The position numbers and the translations under genes are program-made. Source: Dichetophora obliterata (Eukaryota; Arthropoda; Insecta; Diptera; Sciomyzidae). From it: a DNA stretch of 64,000 nt. Of this stretch, positions 22,970 to 35,539 are shown piece by piece. The notes beneath the pieces are model-generated. The model was not told where the DNA came from and did not search any database. It saw only the letters and a program-made list of their open reading frames with translations. The stretch spans positions 75,252,136 through 75,316,135 of the forward strand of contig OY986438.1 of assembly GCA_963920525.1 (NCBI GenBank). Direction: 5' to 3'. Every line of letters begins with the position of its first letter. Within the stretch, counting starts at the first letter, position 1.

Positions 22970-24310
22970 TATGTTGTTGTTGTAGTTCAGCAGCGTCTTC
23001 TGCTATATCATCTGCTATTGGTTTAATTTGCCTTTTGGCTTTATAAAAATTTTTTTCTTAAAAAATCACATCGTCGATGTGCCTAGTTGGCCCAAAAAGA
23101 CGAAAATTATATAAAGAAAATCTTTGACACGCTTACCAAGCCCAGGTAAACCTGTCTCAAACCTGGCGATGATGTTGTTGACGACGCAGTTGTGGGCGTA
23201 GGTGTTGCGTGGTCCGAGTGGCGATGCTGAGTCAGGTGCTGGGTGGTTTGCTGGGTGTTGTTGCGGTTGGTGATGCAGTGTGGTGACGTCGATGATTTTG
23301 TTGGTGTTTTTTCGGTAGCAGCTGCCAGGCCGCGAAGCGTTAGCCACTTCTTGGTGAGTACTGCTGCATTCGCGATGTTGATGGCCGGGCTGTCTGTCTG
23401 TCTGCTGAAGGCGGAATTATTAGTGGGGTACACTTTTAAATACCTTGTGCCATGTGGACACCTCCTTATCTCTCCGCTGAGATAATGGAGGGCTGGAGAT
23501 GAGACTGCACCATGGGGTGTGTATCATTTGGCGTTTTTGGCGCTATGTTGAGAGTTGCTGCTGCCGGTGGTAGTGATGTCCTTGCTGTTGTTGGTGATGA
23601 TGATGTCCTACGACGCTGACGATGACGACGTTGACGATTTTGGTGGTCGCAGTGCTCGCTGACCTTTTATCGCGGCTGGCCCCGGCCCTTTGGATAAAGG
23701 TTGTCCGGTGCACTCTCGATGACGTGGCGAGTGTGATGGTGGTGGCGCTTAGTGAAGCGTTGCCTGGCTTAGCTGGTGATGACTTGTCCGATGAAGTCGG
23801 CGCTGGTGGCGTTGGTCCTTTGCGGTGCGCTAGCTGAGCTGGCTGATGAGGCGATAGTAGGTGGTGGCGACACGCTAAAGCACTAACTGGTGATGCTGCT
23901 GAGCGCTTGCTTAATGTTCGCTGCTAGCGCTGCCGTACTACGGCGAACCGTCAGTGTTGGTGGAGATTCGGTGGTGGTGGTGATGTCGTTGTTGTTGTTG
24001 TTGAGGCACTCTCGTGGTGTTCTCGGAACTGGCTGCTTTGAAGGCGTTACAAATATTGGGGGTAACTACTTTTAAGTACACTGTGCCGTGGACACCTGCT
24101 TACCTGTCAGTCGTGATACTCGCGTGGTGGAGCTGGTAGTGTGATAGACTGCAGGGTGATCCGGAAATGGTTGGGTGTTGACGATGGTGCTGCTGCTGGT
24201 AATGATGACGATGGTGTTGGTGGTCTGCTGCGTGGCGACGACGAAGGTTGTGACGGTGATGTAGGTGGCGGTGTCGCTGCAGTTGAGGCTGGCTGACTGT
24301 CGACTTCGCT
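22970..24310 (-). repeat. GTT/GAT/GGT-rich low-complexity region with a duplicated segment
   Basis: The plus strand is built from GTTGTTG, GATGATG and GGTGGT words. Read on the minus strand it gives Thr/Ser/Pro/Ala-rich frames (for example 23107-23433) with no domain. A segment of the type GTACACTTTTAAATACC..TGTGCC..GTGGACACC occurs near 23427-23462 and in variant form near 24062-24092, about 630 bp apart, so the region contains a diverged duplication. A similar low-complexity leader lies between the 5' LTR and gag of gypsy element B (44700-45625). This region may therefore be leader DNA of a related LTR element, which is an inference. Confidence 0.45.
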
Positions 24311-25905
24311 GTTGATTTAATGTGCTGACTTTAGTTCTTTTCTTTTTAGTTCGACCTTTTTTGTTATAGTTTTCTTTCTGCTTTTATCGTTAGTAGTTTT
24401 TTCCAGTTTTCACCCTAAATCGTAAGCCAACAAAATATTATTTTTTTTTGCTGAGCCACTGTTTTACTTTATGTGTGCCACTTTCAATGCAAAATTGAGG
24501 ATTCTTTTAGATTTTAATTTTTTTATCATTTACTTGTTGTGCAATAGCTGCAACACATACGCGTCTGTTTAAAATTGTTTTGATAACTAATTAGATTTTT
24601 CCCGTGTGACTAAAGTGGCAAAAACTATTTCTCACTTGACTCCCTTCACTTTTTGCTGTCTCTTTTCTAATGGCGAAACTCTGCGACAGCAACGTCTGCC
24701 TAGGGTTGCATTTTTTTTCCAGTTCGATGATTTTTGGTACTTTGGCAGTGTTGCCACATGCCATCGGTTAAGGTGAGTACGCATTCCTTTTCGAGGCATT
24801 TAGACGGACAAACTACCGATGTTTTTCCAACTTCGCTCCTTTTTCGGAGGAATCGGCCATAACCGAGGGGAGTAGGTAATGGTTGGTTTAGACTTTTGGA
24901 TGACACGTCGAAAAATGGCCGTTAACCGACGCTTGTTTCGGTATTCCCATTGGCTACCGATTCAAGCGCGTGTCGGATCACGCCATTTTTCAGACCGGTT
25001 TATTCGCGCTGAAACTAATTTGGCCATTGTTGTTGGTGTTTATCCACCTCAAGCATGTTTATCGCCATTTTGTTCGCCCGAACGTTCTCGAACCTCACCG
25101 AGATGCTACATTTAAACGAACAAATTGTGTGCACTGCCACGCTAGAGGGCGCTAGTGGAAATACCGGGGTATTCATAAAAGGTATTATTCACTATATGCA
25201 GGTGCCCATGACAACTTTCGTTAAAATGAAACATGATTATCCAGAGCGTGGCCACGCCCGTCTCGCCTGGCATATGCTGGAACAGGCCACGTCCGTCTAG
25301 CCCCGCCTATGTGAGCACATCGCTAATCAATCGCTCTATTTATAACGAAGAAGCATATACGATACAAGACGATACAGTTCTCATCAACTCTCGTTCTGAA
25401 CAGGTTGTTTGATAATTTGGTTGCGAAAATTTTTAAGTAATTCCATTGTTTTTGAATATTAAATTCTAACTTTTGTGTAAACTTGTGCTTTTTGGGACAT
25501 TTGAGGACGTCTTTCAGTCAGGTTTTTTTAATTCTGTTTACTTTTCCATTTAACCTATCAAAAAGGGGGAAAAATTTTGTTTCTGAAAAATTTTTCATAA
25601 GCTGTTGAAACAAAGTTTTTGAGTTTTGTTTTTAAATTCATATTCGCTTGTTTCTGTTGTTTTTGTTTCTCTTTTGATTATTTGTCTCATTCTTAAATTC
25701 AGCAGTTTTACATCAATTGTATTCTAAATTTTTGCTGCATTCTTTTGGTAATCGCTGTATTCTTTTAGGATCTTTTGAGTACAGCGTGGTGGTTACAATG
25801 CTAATTTTTTTTTTTTTGTTATTGAAAAAAATTTTAAAATTTTTGTTTGTCAATTAATTGCAGTGTTTTTTCCTTTATTTTCGTCCTTTTATCTTGCATT
25901 ATTTT
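24311..25905. other. no recognised gene; possible 5' region of the LINE that follows
   Basis: The stretch 24640-25320 is moderately GC-rich with open frames on both strands, but none matches a known protein. A TATA-like box (CTATTTATAACG, about 25338) with an initiator-like TCATCAACTC some 40 bp downstream may be a promoter. The rest is T-rich and could be the 5' UTR of the LINE starting at 25909. Confidence 0.35.
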
Positions 25906-25908
25906 AAT

Positions 25909-26694
25909 ATGATTTGTGCTAAGCCTGGCTGCTCTGTAAGGGGTGAAACTGAGCGGTTTTTATCATGTTAGTTATGCGATAATGCTGTTCACACGAAATG
26001 TACAGGCGTGACAGGTCGAGTCGCGGATTGTATTGAGAAAGGTAAAAGGTTGCGTTGGTCTTGCGAGAAATGTAGATTGGCTGACATCAACTTCTACAAG
26101 CTTTTTAAGCAGAAGAAGCAAGGCTTCTCTGAAATAAGTAAGGAACTTTCTTCGCTTTCTGCAAAATTTTGTAAATACCAAATCTCTTTTCGATAAAAAT
26201 TTGTAAATACCAAAATAAAGTCTCTTTTCGATGATTTTAAATATACTGAAACACATGTCTTTGCGTAGTAAGCAAAAAAGGGATTCAACTCCAACTCTAT
26301 ATTCGTCTGTACATGACATTGCTGATGACATGTACATTTGTGGTATAACAGCCACTCCACCTCTTTTAACCTCTACTTCGAATACAGCAAATATATCGAT
26401 TTCTGCTCCTTTGCCAGTGCTGGCACCTCCACCTCCATTGCCAGTCATGTCTTATGCCCAAAATGTTTCTCTTTCACCAACTCTCGTCAATTCCCAGGTT
26501 GTTCCACTTACTTCTCAGGTTTCTGTTCCACCTAAACCATTAATTACAATTCCACCAACTAAATCAATCTTTGTTTCTCGCTTAGCTGCGGATACAACAG
26601 AGGTTGATATAGATTTTTGCATTAAATCAAAGTTGAAGTGTTCCTTGAATCTTTCGGTTCATAAATTCAAATGTAAGATCGATTACTTCTTTTA
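25909..26694 (+). pseudogene. LINE ORF1 with PHD-like finger
   Basis: From ATG 25909 the frame reads CAKPGCS, then RFLSC, a TAG stop, LCDNAVHTKC and RLRWSCEKC. This is the C-x4-C, C-x2-C, H-x3-C, C-x2-C pattern of a PHD-like finger. After a frameshift, 26255-26694 gives a Pro/Ser-rich linker (VLAPPPPLPVMSYAQNVS) and KSIFVSRLAADTTEVDIDF, the start of the conserved C-terminal ORF1 domain. The domain is cut short near 26694. Its role in the live element would be RNA binding. Confidence 0.7.
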
Positions 26695-26774
26695 GATTAA
26701 CATTTCCGCCCTGAATAAATAGCCCTGAATCTCATCCAAAAACGATTTATAAACCGCAAGTCTAAATTAGAGCT

Positions 26775-29700
26775 TGTGTTCCAAAATGTCAGGAGTCTTA
26801 ACTCCAACTCACCAATATTTTCATTAACAGTTTTGATTTCGAATATAACATTATAATTTTTACAGACTTGGCTTCGCTCTAATATCTTAAATTCGGAAAT
26901 AACGTGCAATAAATACCAAACTTTTCGTAAAGATCGTCATGATAAGATCTTGGTGGTGTTTTGATAGCTGTTCAAAACTCGCTTGCATCTGAAGAATTGA
27001 TAATTCTTGGCACCAGTGACATTGAGTTCATTTGTGTTGCAGTTAAATTAAATAATAGTATTATTTATGTTACCGGCTCTTATATTCCTCCTAAATGTGA
27101 CTTATCAATTTATTTTAAACATATACACGTCATCGAAAAAGTTTATAATTTGTTAAAAAATAAAGACGTTCTTATTATGCTGGGTGATTTTAACCTACCT
27201 TTTGTGACTTGGAGATCGTCTGACGATTCTTCATTTCTTACACCTGTTTCCAATAATGATTGGATAAATGATTTTTTAGATAAGCTATCTATATCTGATC
27301 TGTGTCTTCAACAACAAGTCAGTGATATTTTAAATATAAACCACAGAACCCTAGACCTTGTATTTGTAGATACATGCACTGCTGCTAATCTCTATTGTTC
27401 GAATCCTGTTTCTCTTCCAGAAGATGTACATCTTCCAACTCTTGAAATAACAGTTTTACTCTCCCACGAAAAAGAATATAAAATAACTGCTGATGCGCGA
27501 AATAAAAAAGTTTATAATTTTAAAAAAACGGACTATGTAAAACTTAATTCCTTATTTTCGCAGACTGATTGGTCTCCAATTTTAACTAACGAAACATCAT
27601 ATTGAATTAAACAGTTTTTTAATGATACTCTGCAAAGGTGATTCTTATTGTCCATCCCAAAAAAAGGTATTGCTCCAATCCTTAAAATCCACCCTGGCTA
27701 ACAAATGATCTAAGGGCACTAAAAAATGTAAAAAATCGTTTATTTAAAAAATATAAAATACCTGGTTCTATTTTAGACCTTGCTTCCTATTCTCCTTGTC
27801 GTTATAGATATCAACTATTAAATAAACAATGCTATTCTGCTCATATAATTAACACAAAATCTCAATTTAAAGATAGCTTAAAACTTTTCTATAGTTTTGT
27901 TAACTCAAAACGTAAAGCCTCCAGCTTTCCACCCCTTATGAAATTCAATCAGGAAGAATTATCTTGTGACAATGTAATTTCTAAAATGTTTGCAAACTTC
28001 TTTAAGTCAACTTACTCCGATATACCATACTAGCACGGTGTATCCTTTTCTCCCGACAGTTAACTCTTTTGAAACTCCTCTAATAGACCCAAATATTGTT
28101 ATGTGTTTTCTTCGACAAGTAAAATCTTCTTTTACGACCGGCCCTGATAAAATTCCAAGCTTTATTTTAAAGCAATGTGCTACAAACCTGTGTACTCCTC
28201 TAGCAAACATTTTTAATATTTCCTTGCATAGTGGTTATTTTCCTATTATATGGAAGGATTCTTATATTATACCCCTTCATAAATCTGGCCCCAGGTTAGA
28301 TGTTTCTAACTATCGAGGTATTGCAAAATTAAGTGCAATCCCTAAGTTATTTGAGAAAATCATAACTGATCAATTAACCCACTCCGTGTCTTCCACCATT
28401 TCTGTCTCTCAACATGGTATTCTGAAGGGTAGGTCCACTACAACAAACCCCTTAGAGTTTACTACACGTGTTATGAATGATTTGCTTTGGGACTGCAGAC
28501 TGATGTTATTTATACGGACTTTAGCAAAGCCTTCGACAGTGTTAATCATAATCTTCTTCTGAAAAAACTCTACCTTATTGGATTTCCCGTCACATTATTA
28601 AATTGCATAAATTCGTATTTATCTAGACGTACTCAAAAGGTTTTATATAAGAATTCTCTTTCAGAAAGTATTTCGGTCACTTCTGGCGTTATTCAGCCCG
28701 AGAAAGAATTAATCAGTACCGAACTACTCAGGCACAAAAGTCCAGAGTATCGGACTCAATTTTATTTTTAAAGTTTATGAACAAAAATAATGAGCGATAA
28801 GATCCGAGAAAAAATTCAATAAAGTAGCACAATAAGTGACAATAAAGTAGCTGATATGTATCGAAACTAGCCTGAGTCTTAACTATAATGTACCCGAAAC
28901 ATACCCAACAAGTACCTTGAAAGGTACCTGAAATAGAACCGTAGTAAGTCTGTTTTATGCCAATAAAATGTTCAAAAACGAGCGACTATATTCGGACACA
29001 ATAAACTGACGAGTACCCAAATCGGTATTCGTTCGTACATTGTGCCTGCCCAAGGTGTTCCAAAAATAGCACTGCTTTCTGTGCAGAGGTCGGATATTTA
29101 CCGACAGGGGCACCGGACATATATCAGATACTTTATTGACAGAAAACATGAAATTGTTTCTCGGGCAGGGCAGTCATCTTGGTTTTGTTTTTACTATTCA
29201 TTAATGATCTTCCTTCGGTAATAAAACACAGTAACGTCTTAATGTACGCTGACAACGTGAAACGTTTTCTTTGTTACAAATCATCCGAAGAACGACATCT
29301 TTTACAATTTGATCTAAATAGACTAGTGGACTGGTATAGCTTAAATATATTAAATCTAAAATTAAAAAATGTAAGCAAATGACATTCTCGCGTAGATCTG
29401 CTAATAACATTAATTACACTATAAATAACACTAACTTAGAAAAAGTTTACAGTTTTCTCGATCTTGGTGTTATTATGGATTCAAAACTTCGCTTCAATCT
29501 CAACGTTAATATGGTGATAAATAAGGCAAGAGGAGTCCTTGGTTTCATTAAAAGATGGGCTAAAGAATTCAGTGATCCCTTTACTTCTAAATTATTATAT
29601 ACTTCTTTCGTAAGGCCAATTCTTGAATATGCATCAGTTATATGGAGCCCACAATAAAATGTCTACATCGACGCCATAGAATCCGTTCAAAAACAGTTTT

Positions 29701-29870
29701 TACTTTTTGCTTTACGTCATAGTCGTTGGAATCCCAATATTATGCTTCCATCGTATGAAATATGCCTTAAGATTATTTTACAACCTTCCCTAAGAAGCAG
29801 AAGAATGATGCTTAATGTGACGTTTCTGTATAAATTACTTCGTGGCGGGATTAATTCGGAATATCTCATC
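26775..29870 (+). pseudogene. LINE ORF2: endonuclease and reverse transcriptase, mutated catalytic box
   Basis: Endonuclease: FQNVRSLNS (about 26778), GGVLIAVQNS (26950), GSYIPP (27080), LGDFNLPFVTW (27180) and a DVHLPTLE block near 27430. Reverse transcriptase: GPDKIPSFILKQC (28142), SNYRGIAKLS, SQHGILKGRST, YTDFSKAFDSVNH (28510), then, after the inserted element, GSHLG..LFLLFINDL. The catalytic box reads YADN (29245-29256) where YADD is expected, so the second metal-binding aspartate is gone. The C-terminus (29379-29657 and on) has LGVIMDSKLRF and RPILEYASVIWSPQ. Confidence 0.8.
28697..29165. mobile_element. 469-bp inverted-repeat element with CAG target duplication
   Basis: The ends are CCCGAGAAAGAATT on the left and the reverse complement CCCGAGAAACAATT on the right. 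They are flanked by CAG at 28694-28696 and 29166-29168. Removing the element and one CAG restores the conserved SGV-x-QGSHLG motif of the host reverse transcriptase, which fixes both ends exactly. There is no coding capacity. A 3-bp duplication would fit CACTA-like or PIF-like elements, but the terminal sequence matches neither clearly. Confidence 0.8.
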
Positions 29871-30189
29871 TAAGCTCTAAATTTTACCATCCCAAGGAGA
29901 GGAGCTTGACATTTTATGTTTTTCAAGTTGAGTCAGTGCAATTCTAATTACGCTTTTCATGAACCTTTGCGATGTATGTGCAGTGATTTCAATAATATTG
30001 TAACTTCACCATGATTAATTTTACTGATTCGGTAGACGTCTTAAAACGGAAAATTATATTGCATTTAAATAATTAAATCAATTTAACGTCATCCTATTAT
30101 ACCTAACGCAGTTTTATAGCAATGTAATATCGGTAATTGAGATTGTTCTGTTTCTCCTTTTCCTCTCAATATTATGTTTTATAAAGTAA

Positions 30190-31205
30190 GCACCATCAAC
30201 TGTGAATCGTTTTTCAAAACTTGCTTTTTAATTATTCAATATTTTAATTTTAAATCTAATTGTGATTTACGTGCTCACGTGGCTTTCTGATTTGAAATTA
30301 GACTGAACTCACACTATCACCTGGATTGGTGTGCCAGAGTATATCTCTTTTCCACACAAGTTTATGCCTGCGTTGGCCCAAATGCATATTGATTTGGCGG
30401 ATATGAGATTTATCTCATTTCCACGTAGGTCTTTGGGTTGGACAATGGCCGCAAACCAGTTAAAATGAGTATAGTGTTATAAATTGTCATTGAACTCAGT
30501 ATTGTAATTTCAAGTACCTGAAATAAATAACCACTATCATTTCATTCGATGTTGCTTATTTATATAGAATCAAATATATTTAAATACGCGTTTTATATTC
30601 AACTTTTAAATTCTGCTGAAAAGCCAATTTATGTGCTTAGTGGAAACACCTAAATGCCAATAGGGGTACGTTTTTAGTACGTAGGTGCATTCTGTCTGTC
30701 CCAGCTGATCCGAGCAGGATCTAGAATGTAAATCGTGCATACGTATAGCACAGGTATACGTATCTTTGGAAGATTTCATACCTCCGGGCGAATCCAAAAA
30801 AAAAAAAGACGTACAAAGATTTATAACTATGTCAAAAACTAACAAAAATTAAAATTATTATTATATTATATTTGCTAACTATACATTTGTTCCTAGCACT
30901 GGTTATGAACTTGTATATATTTAATTTTTAGGTTCAGATTTAATGAATTCTCTCTATGAATCACTTTAAATGTTCTACAAAAACTTAACAAAATTCTTTG
31001 ATATGAGTTGAATCGTGAAAACCAATGCATCGTGACTATTCGGATTAAACGTGATACATTCTAAATTACCATCAATATTGTTTTCACTACCCTTGACATC
31101 AGCAGTTGTAGATGATGATTCGAACCTTTTTAATTTGAATTATATGATGGTAGTGATGATTCGAACATTTCTAATTCGAAACGCCTAGAAAGATTTTAAA
31201 GTATA
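30190..31205. other. no recognised gene
   Basis: I see no coding signal. The minus-strand frame at 30606-30845 has no recognisable features. Two TGATGATTCGAAC blocks near 31112 and 31155 are a short direct repeat. Confidence 0.4.
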
Positions 31206-31210
31206 CTTCA

Positions 31211-31345
31211 GCCAACAACTGATTTTAATTTTCCCTCGAGCGATTCTCGAAAATGTAAATTTCAGCATTTATGGTTTTGTCGCTGGAGTTGGTTGGCTTA
31301 CTCCAAATATTCAAATGGAGCTTATTGTAAGTTCTGCGTTATCTT
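31211..31345 (+). pseudogene. hAT transposase zinc-finger fragment (TTF type)
   Basis: The frame reads KCKFQHLWFCRWSWLAYS, then NGAYCKFCVIL. The order F...W......WL.YS.....G.YC..C is the N-terminal TTF/ZBED-like finger of hAT transposases and DUF4371-class relatives. About 45 codons remain. Nothing recognisable follows before about 31900. Confidence 0.65.
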
Positions 31346-31939
31346 AGCTCTGCTTATGGCGGCATTGCATCCCATCCTCTTTGTAATTTACGGCACAAAA
31401 AAGTTTTATTAAATATATTTTTCTGTCCCTTTCATTGTAAATCTTAGTCAAGAGTTTTTAAACTATTAACTTTCGAAAAAAGATATGAGTATAAACCTGG
31501 ATTAATTTTTGAGGAATTTTTCAATTTACTCCTGAGTTTTAAAAAGTTGACTTATCTTTTTTAGAATTCTGACCCGAGGAAGTTTTAAATCAATCGTCTA
31601 ATTAATTTTTTGAATTTTTAGGTTTTAAGATTTATGAAGTTTATGTAAAAGTTTTTCTGTCTTCAAAATTCTATTAATTTGAGATAAATGAGATATCGTT
31701 CTTATTCCTAAAATTTCTTCAAACATACCTTCGTAATTCAGTGGGCGAGATCCAATTATTTCCAATTCAGGAATTGAAAATAAACTATAAAAACTTATAT
31801 CCTAAGGTACAACACTTCATGGCGATCCTGCGATCTTCAGAAACGAAATCTTTCCAAAATAGAAGTTGCTAGCACCAATTCAGCCCAGCTTTCTTGTGAA
31901 ATTTTATAAAATAAAAATATTATAAAAAAAAAAATTTCC

Positions 31940-32362
31940 ATGGACAACAGTTTTCATGATATTTTTCAACGTGTAATAAATTTAATAGCACAACACACCA
32001 ATAATAAACAGGAAGAAGACATCTATATACCAAAACCAATAGTACCATTAAAAGAAGAACCTAAAAAGTATACACCAAAACCAAAAGGAGCTGGACCAAG
32101 AGCCATCTCCATGGAAGAGTATAAAAGTAAAACAAAGAAAACATGAAAATTAGAAACAATAAAAGAAGTGATCAAAACCAAAATCTAGAATAGGACGAAA
32201 AGTATTAACCGGACAGCGCATGGCGGAACTGTATCGCATAGTTGCGATAACAACTGACCAAACACTAAAAAATACATTGCTGCAAAAAATAAAAGAAGAG
32301 AAGAAAAATTATAATAAAACAATATGTGTGTGGCTGCCACGCACGGTAGAAGTGAAACTTTA
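31940..32362 (+). pseudogene. unidentified coiled-coil-like ORF remnant
   Basis: I do not recognise this family. The frame from ATG 31940 begins MDNSFHDIFQRVINLIAQ, continues with Lys/Pro-rich repeats and PKGAGPRAISMEEYKSKT, and stops at 32144. After a frameshift the same protein seems to go on as GQRMAELYRIVAITTDQTL, then a Lys/Glu-rich helical stretch, to about 32362. Length and composition would fit a small structural or regulatory protein of a retroelement or virus-like element, but this is a guess. It lies about 430 bp upstream of the second RTE fragment, with no visible link. Confidence 0.35.
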
Positions 32363-32795
32363 ACCCAAAAAATTAGAGATTTTTAAGTGGTTAATTGATT
32401 GACCTTTTTAATATAGTCTTGTGGCGGTTATCCAATTTTTAAGTAAATATTTTTTTTGGCAACATTAATTCGTACTTATATTACTCTTATATACACATGA
32501 ATTTTTACTCAGTTGTTATACACAAATATCTTTTTTATATATTTGTTATAAGTGAAACAGTTAGGCATATTTTTCATTTAACTTTATTTTTTTGATAACC
32601 TCAAAGTTAAGACAATTTTTTTCATCTAGTTTATATGTAAGTTATAAGTAAGACAGTTAAGCAAAAGCATATTTAGAGTATTAGAGTTAGTTCAACATGA
32701 ATCAGAAGAGTGAGAGCATGAAAGTTTCACAAGTAATAAAATGTAAAAAATTTAATAAAATGATGAAAAGTTAAATTAAAGTCCGGTGAAAACAA

Positions 32796-33411
32796 AAGAG
32801 CATTAATTCAACCAACGACATCAGCATTGAGATCAAACGAAGAATAACTCTTGCCAACAGGTGTTACTTTGGGCTCAGTAGGCAATTGAGAAGCAGAGCC
32901 CTCTCTCGACGAACGAAAATCACGCTCTATAAATCGCTCATCATGCCCGTCCTACTTTACGCATCACAAACCTGGACGCTGAGCAGTTTAGATGAAAAGA
33001 CTTTAGGAGCATTCGAGAGAAAGATTCTTCGTAAGATCTATGGACCAATCTGCGTCAATGGCGAGTACCGAATACGGTGGAATGATGAACTGTATGAGCT
33101 GTACGCTGACATCGACATAGTCAAGCGAATTAAAATCGAGCGGCTTCGCTGGCTTGGTCATGTTCAGCGCATGAAAGACGATGCTCCAGTGAAGAAAACA
33201 TTCGATTCGGTACCCAGCGGCGGTCAACGCAGAAGAGGACGACCGCATCTTCGTTGGAAAGACCAAGTGGAGGACAACCTGACGAAGCTTGGAATTTCCA
33301 ACTGGCGCCAGCAAGCGAAAGACAGAAATGGCTGGCGCAAATTCTTAGATGAGGCCAAGACCGACATACGGTTGTAGCGCCAACTAAGTAAGTAAGTAAG
33401 TAAGTAAGAAA
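32796..33411 (+). pseudogene. RTE-like LINE 3' fragment (copy 2) with GTAA tail
   Basis: This is the C-terminal region of a LINE polymerase. 32796-32885 reads IEIKRRITLANRCYFGLSRQL, followed by LRSRALSRRTKITLYKSLI. An open frame 32886-33377 has LLYASQTWTL, FERKILRKIYGP, RLRWLGHVQRM, RRRGRPHLRWKDQVED and the W..QA.DR.GWR end, with the stop at 33375-33377. It ends CTAAGTAAGTAAGTAAGTAAGTAAG, the short 3' repeat tail of RTE-type LINEs. It is 5'-truncated but otherwise clean. It is closely similar to the fragment at 14332-14887. Confidence 0.85.
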
Positions 33412-35520
33412 ACGAAAGATTTTATTTTTATTTGATATCGGAATGAATGTTGGTTTTCAGCAAGAATTTTATTGACAGGTTGTTTAAAACGTTGCTTTCT
33501 TAAGCAGCAAGTTGAAACGCCAATCTTTCGCGACTTCAGTCTTACTAAAAAAGTCCCATTTTATTTAATGGCCAGAGTAGATTAAATATGTTTTAATACA
33601 ATTTCGAAAAGTTTAATGTTATTGTAACATCAACTAATCATATTATATCCATCATACCATATCATCATATTATGATAATCATATAATACCATTAACTTTT
33701 ATTTCTTGTAAAAACCATTATCAAAAAATTTTGAATAGAAAAACTTCCTTCAAACTGATCATACAGAAACGAAAATACACATATCGTTCTTCATATAGAG
33801 CGCCCACTATTTATGAAACACAGTTTTGCAAAACAAATAATAACATAGTTTTTGTACAAATATTTTTATTTTTATTTCAAAAAATTAGTTCTTTAGCGAA
33901 TAATCTACAACGGCACTAATACTCTTTTGATAACTAAAATAAGATAAAAAGTATTTTCATTGTAATTTAATTATTATTAATGAAATTAATTATAAAAATA
34001 AATCGGTGTAAACATACTTGTATGTTGGCATTGCATTTAATGTGCGTGCATCCTGAAGCAGGCTTTTAGCTCATTGTCGGGTTCTGAATTCTCAAACTCT
34101 TTCTGCAGATGTCTTTGGTTTCTGATTTTTTCTTTTTGGCATCTTTTAAATTTATTTCATAATAATAATTAACTTAATCGCGATTGTATCATGGACCCCT
34201 TATACATTAGGCACGACATGAAAGCAAGAATTTGAGCTTGTAGGCAAATCGTGGTGAGTTTAGTTGAATTTCGGTGACGAAGGGGAAAGATAAAACTTGC
34301 TCTGTACTGGCAAGTTTTTTGTGTTCCTTTTGTTATTTTCGCAATTTTGGCGTTGCGCTTCATTTTATTTTTCGCATATGAAGGCGAAACAAGACGAAAC
34401 AAGACGAAACAAGACGAGACAAGTGTATACTAAAAGTGTAGATTCAATGCGGCTGCATTTAGTTGCAATGCAATCACCATTCTAAAGTACTGTGTACTTG
34501 GCTATTGAAGATTCAATTCAATTGTCTACGAATTTTATTTATTGAAAAAAATTAGAGATTTTCCATGAATGCTGCAAATGTTGTTATAATTATTGTAGTA
34601 TGATTATACATACATAGCAACTAGTTGCATGCAATTGTCAAAAGTTCGTGTGAGACTTTGTTGATAAATGAAGTAGGATAAGAAATGGTTTAAGTTTCTT
34701 GGGCTTCAATTTCTATGCAAATTTTTACGATCCCCTTTTCACATTTTCGTTGTTGCTGGAATTGGAAACTTTTCACTCGTGGTAGAAAAGAAAATCATAA
34801 AAGTAAAATATAAGGAAATTGTACTTCTCCACACATACAACGTTTGTATTCGGATGTACTTTTGTGAGCTAGGCAGTAAGCTTTTTGATGTTTCAGATAT
34901 CAAAAATGTAAGCAACACAAATTGTCATCTAATAAATTAAAAATATTAAAAAAATTGAAACACAGCAATATAAAGTCAAAGTAAAAGTAAATTCTAAAAA
35001 ATTTCTTCGTGTTTTATGAAGATGTTATTTAAAATGAAAATTATAGCACACCATCATTCTATGCTCATCGTACCACCATAACATACCATTGTACCATACT
35101 AACATCCCATGCCAGTGATGTACGGCGTAGACAACTTGATGTATACAATACAACTGCTTATTACGACGTGTAGATAATTAATGTCAGAGGCTGCATATTT
35201 ACAATGTAATTTATTTTAATTGAATCCAAGTTCGGAGTATTTGTTATTTTTACACCTTCCAGACATGCTTTTTGTTTGTTTAATTTGTGTTAAATAAACG
35301 AATTTTGAAAAAAAATTGAAGAACTTGCATTTTCGCAGTGTTGAATTTTGTTGACATTGCTTACACGATTGTCGAATTGTCGATTTGCTTCAAAATAAAG
35401 CTTTCAATCTACTTGAATTGAGTACGGGAACAGACCTATTGTCGACAACGTAAACCATTCTCTAAATAATCGACAATTTTTAAGTAACAATTAAAAACGA
35501 CGCGTCGAGGAACATCACTG
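33412..35520. other. AT-rich DNA without a recognised gene
   Basis: There are no supported genes. A 10-bp unit (GACGAAACAA) is repeated about four times at 34388-34422. ATCATATTAT-type repeats occur near 33640-33690, and CATACCAT-type repeats near 35070-35110. Confidence 0.45.
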
Positions 35521-35539
35521 TCCCATACCGTAATTTATG

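Larger units (their letters stand above)
25909..30100 (+). mobile_element. second CR1/jockey-group LINE, decayed, with a MITE inside
   Basis: It has the same architecture as the LINE at 6.0-10.4 kb: a PHD-like finger ORF1, then endonuclease and reverse transcriptase. It is more decayed, with many frame changes and stops. The reverse transcriptase is interrupted at 28697-29165 by a 469-bp inverted-repeat element. Similarity to LINE polymerases ends near 29880. The 3' end is indistinct, about 30060-30190. Confidence 0.8.

Noticed and set aside
23243..24075. Several plus-strand frames rich in Val, Leu and Gly
   Set aside because: They are translations of GTT/GGT-rich low-complexity DNA with no domain.
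24700..25300. Overlapping frames at 24.7-25.3 kb as a host gene
   Set aside because: Three different frames on two strands are open and none shows a known motif.
26697..26909. Minus-strand 70-codon frame
   Set aside because: It is the shadow of the LINE endonuclease start (FQNVRSLNS on the plus strand).
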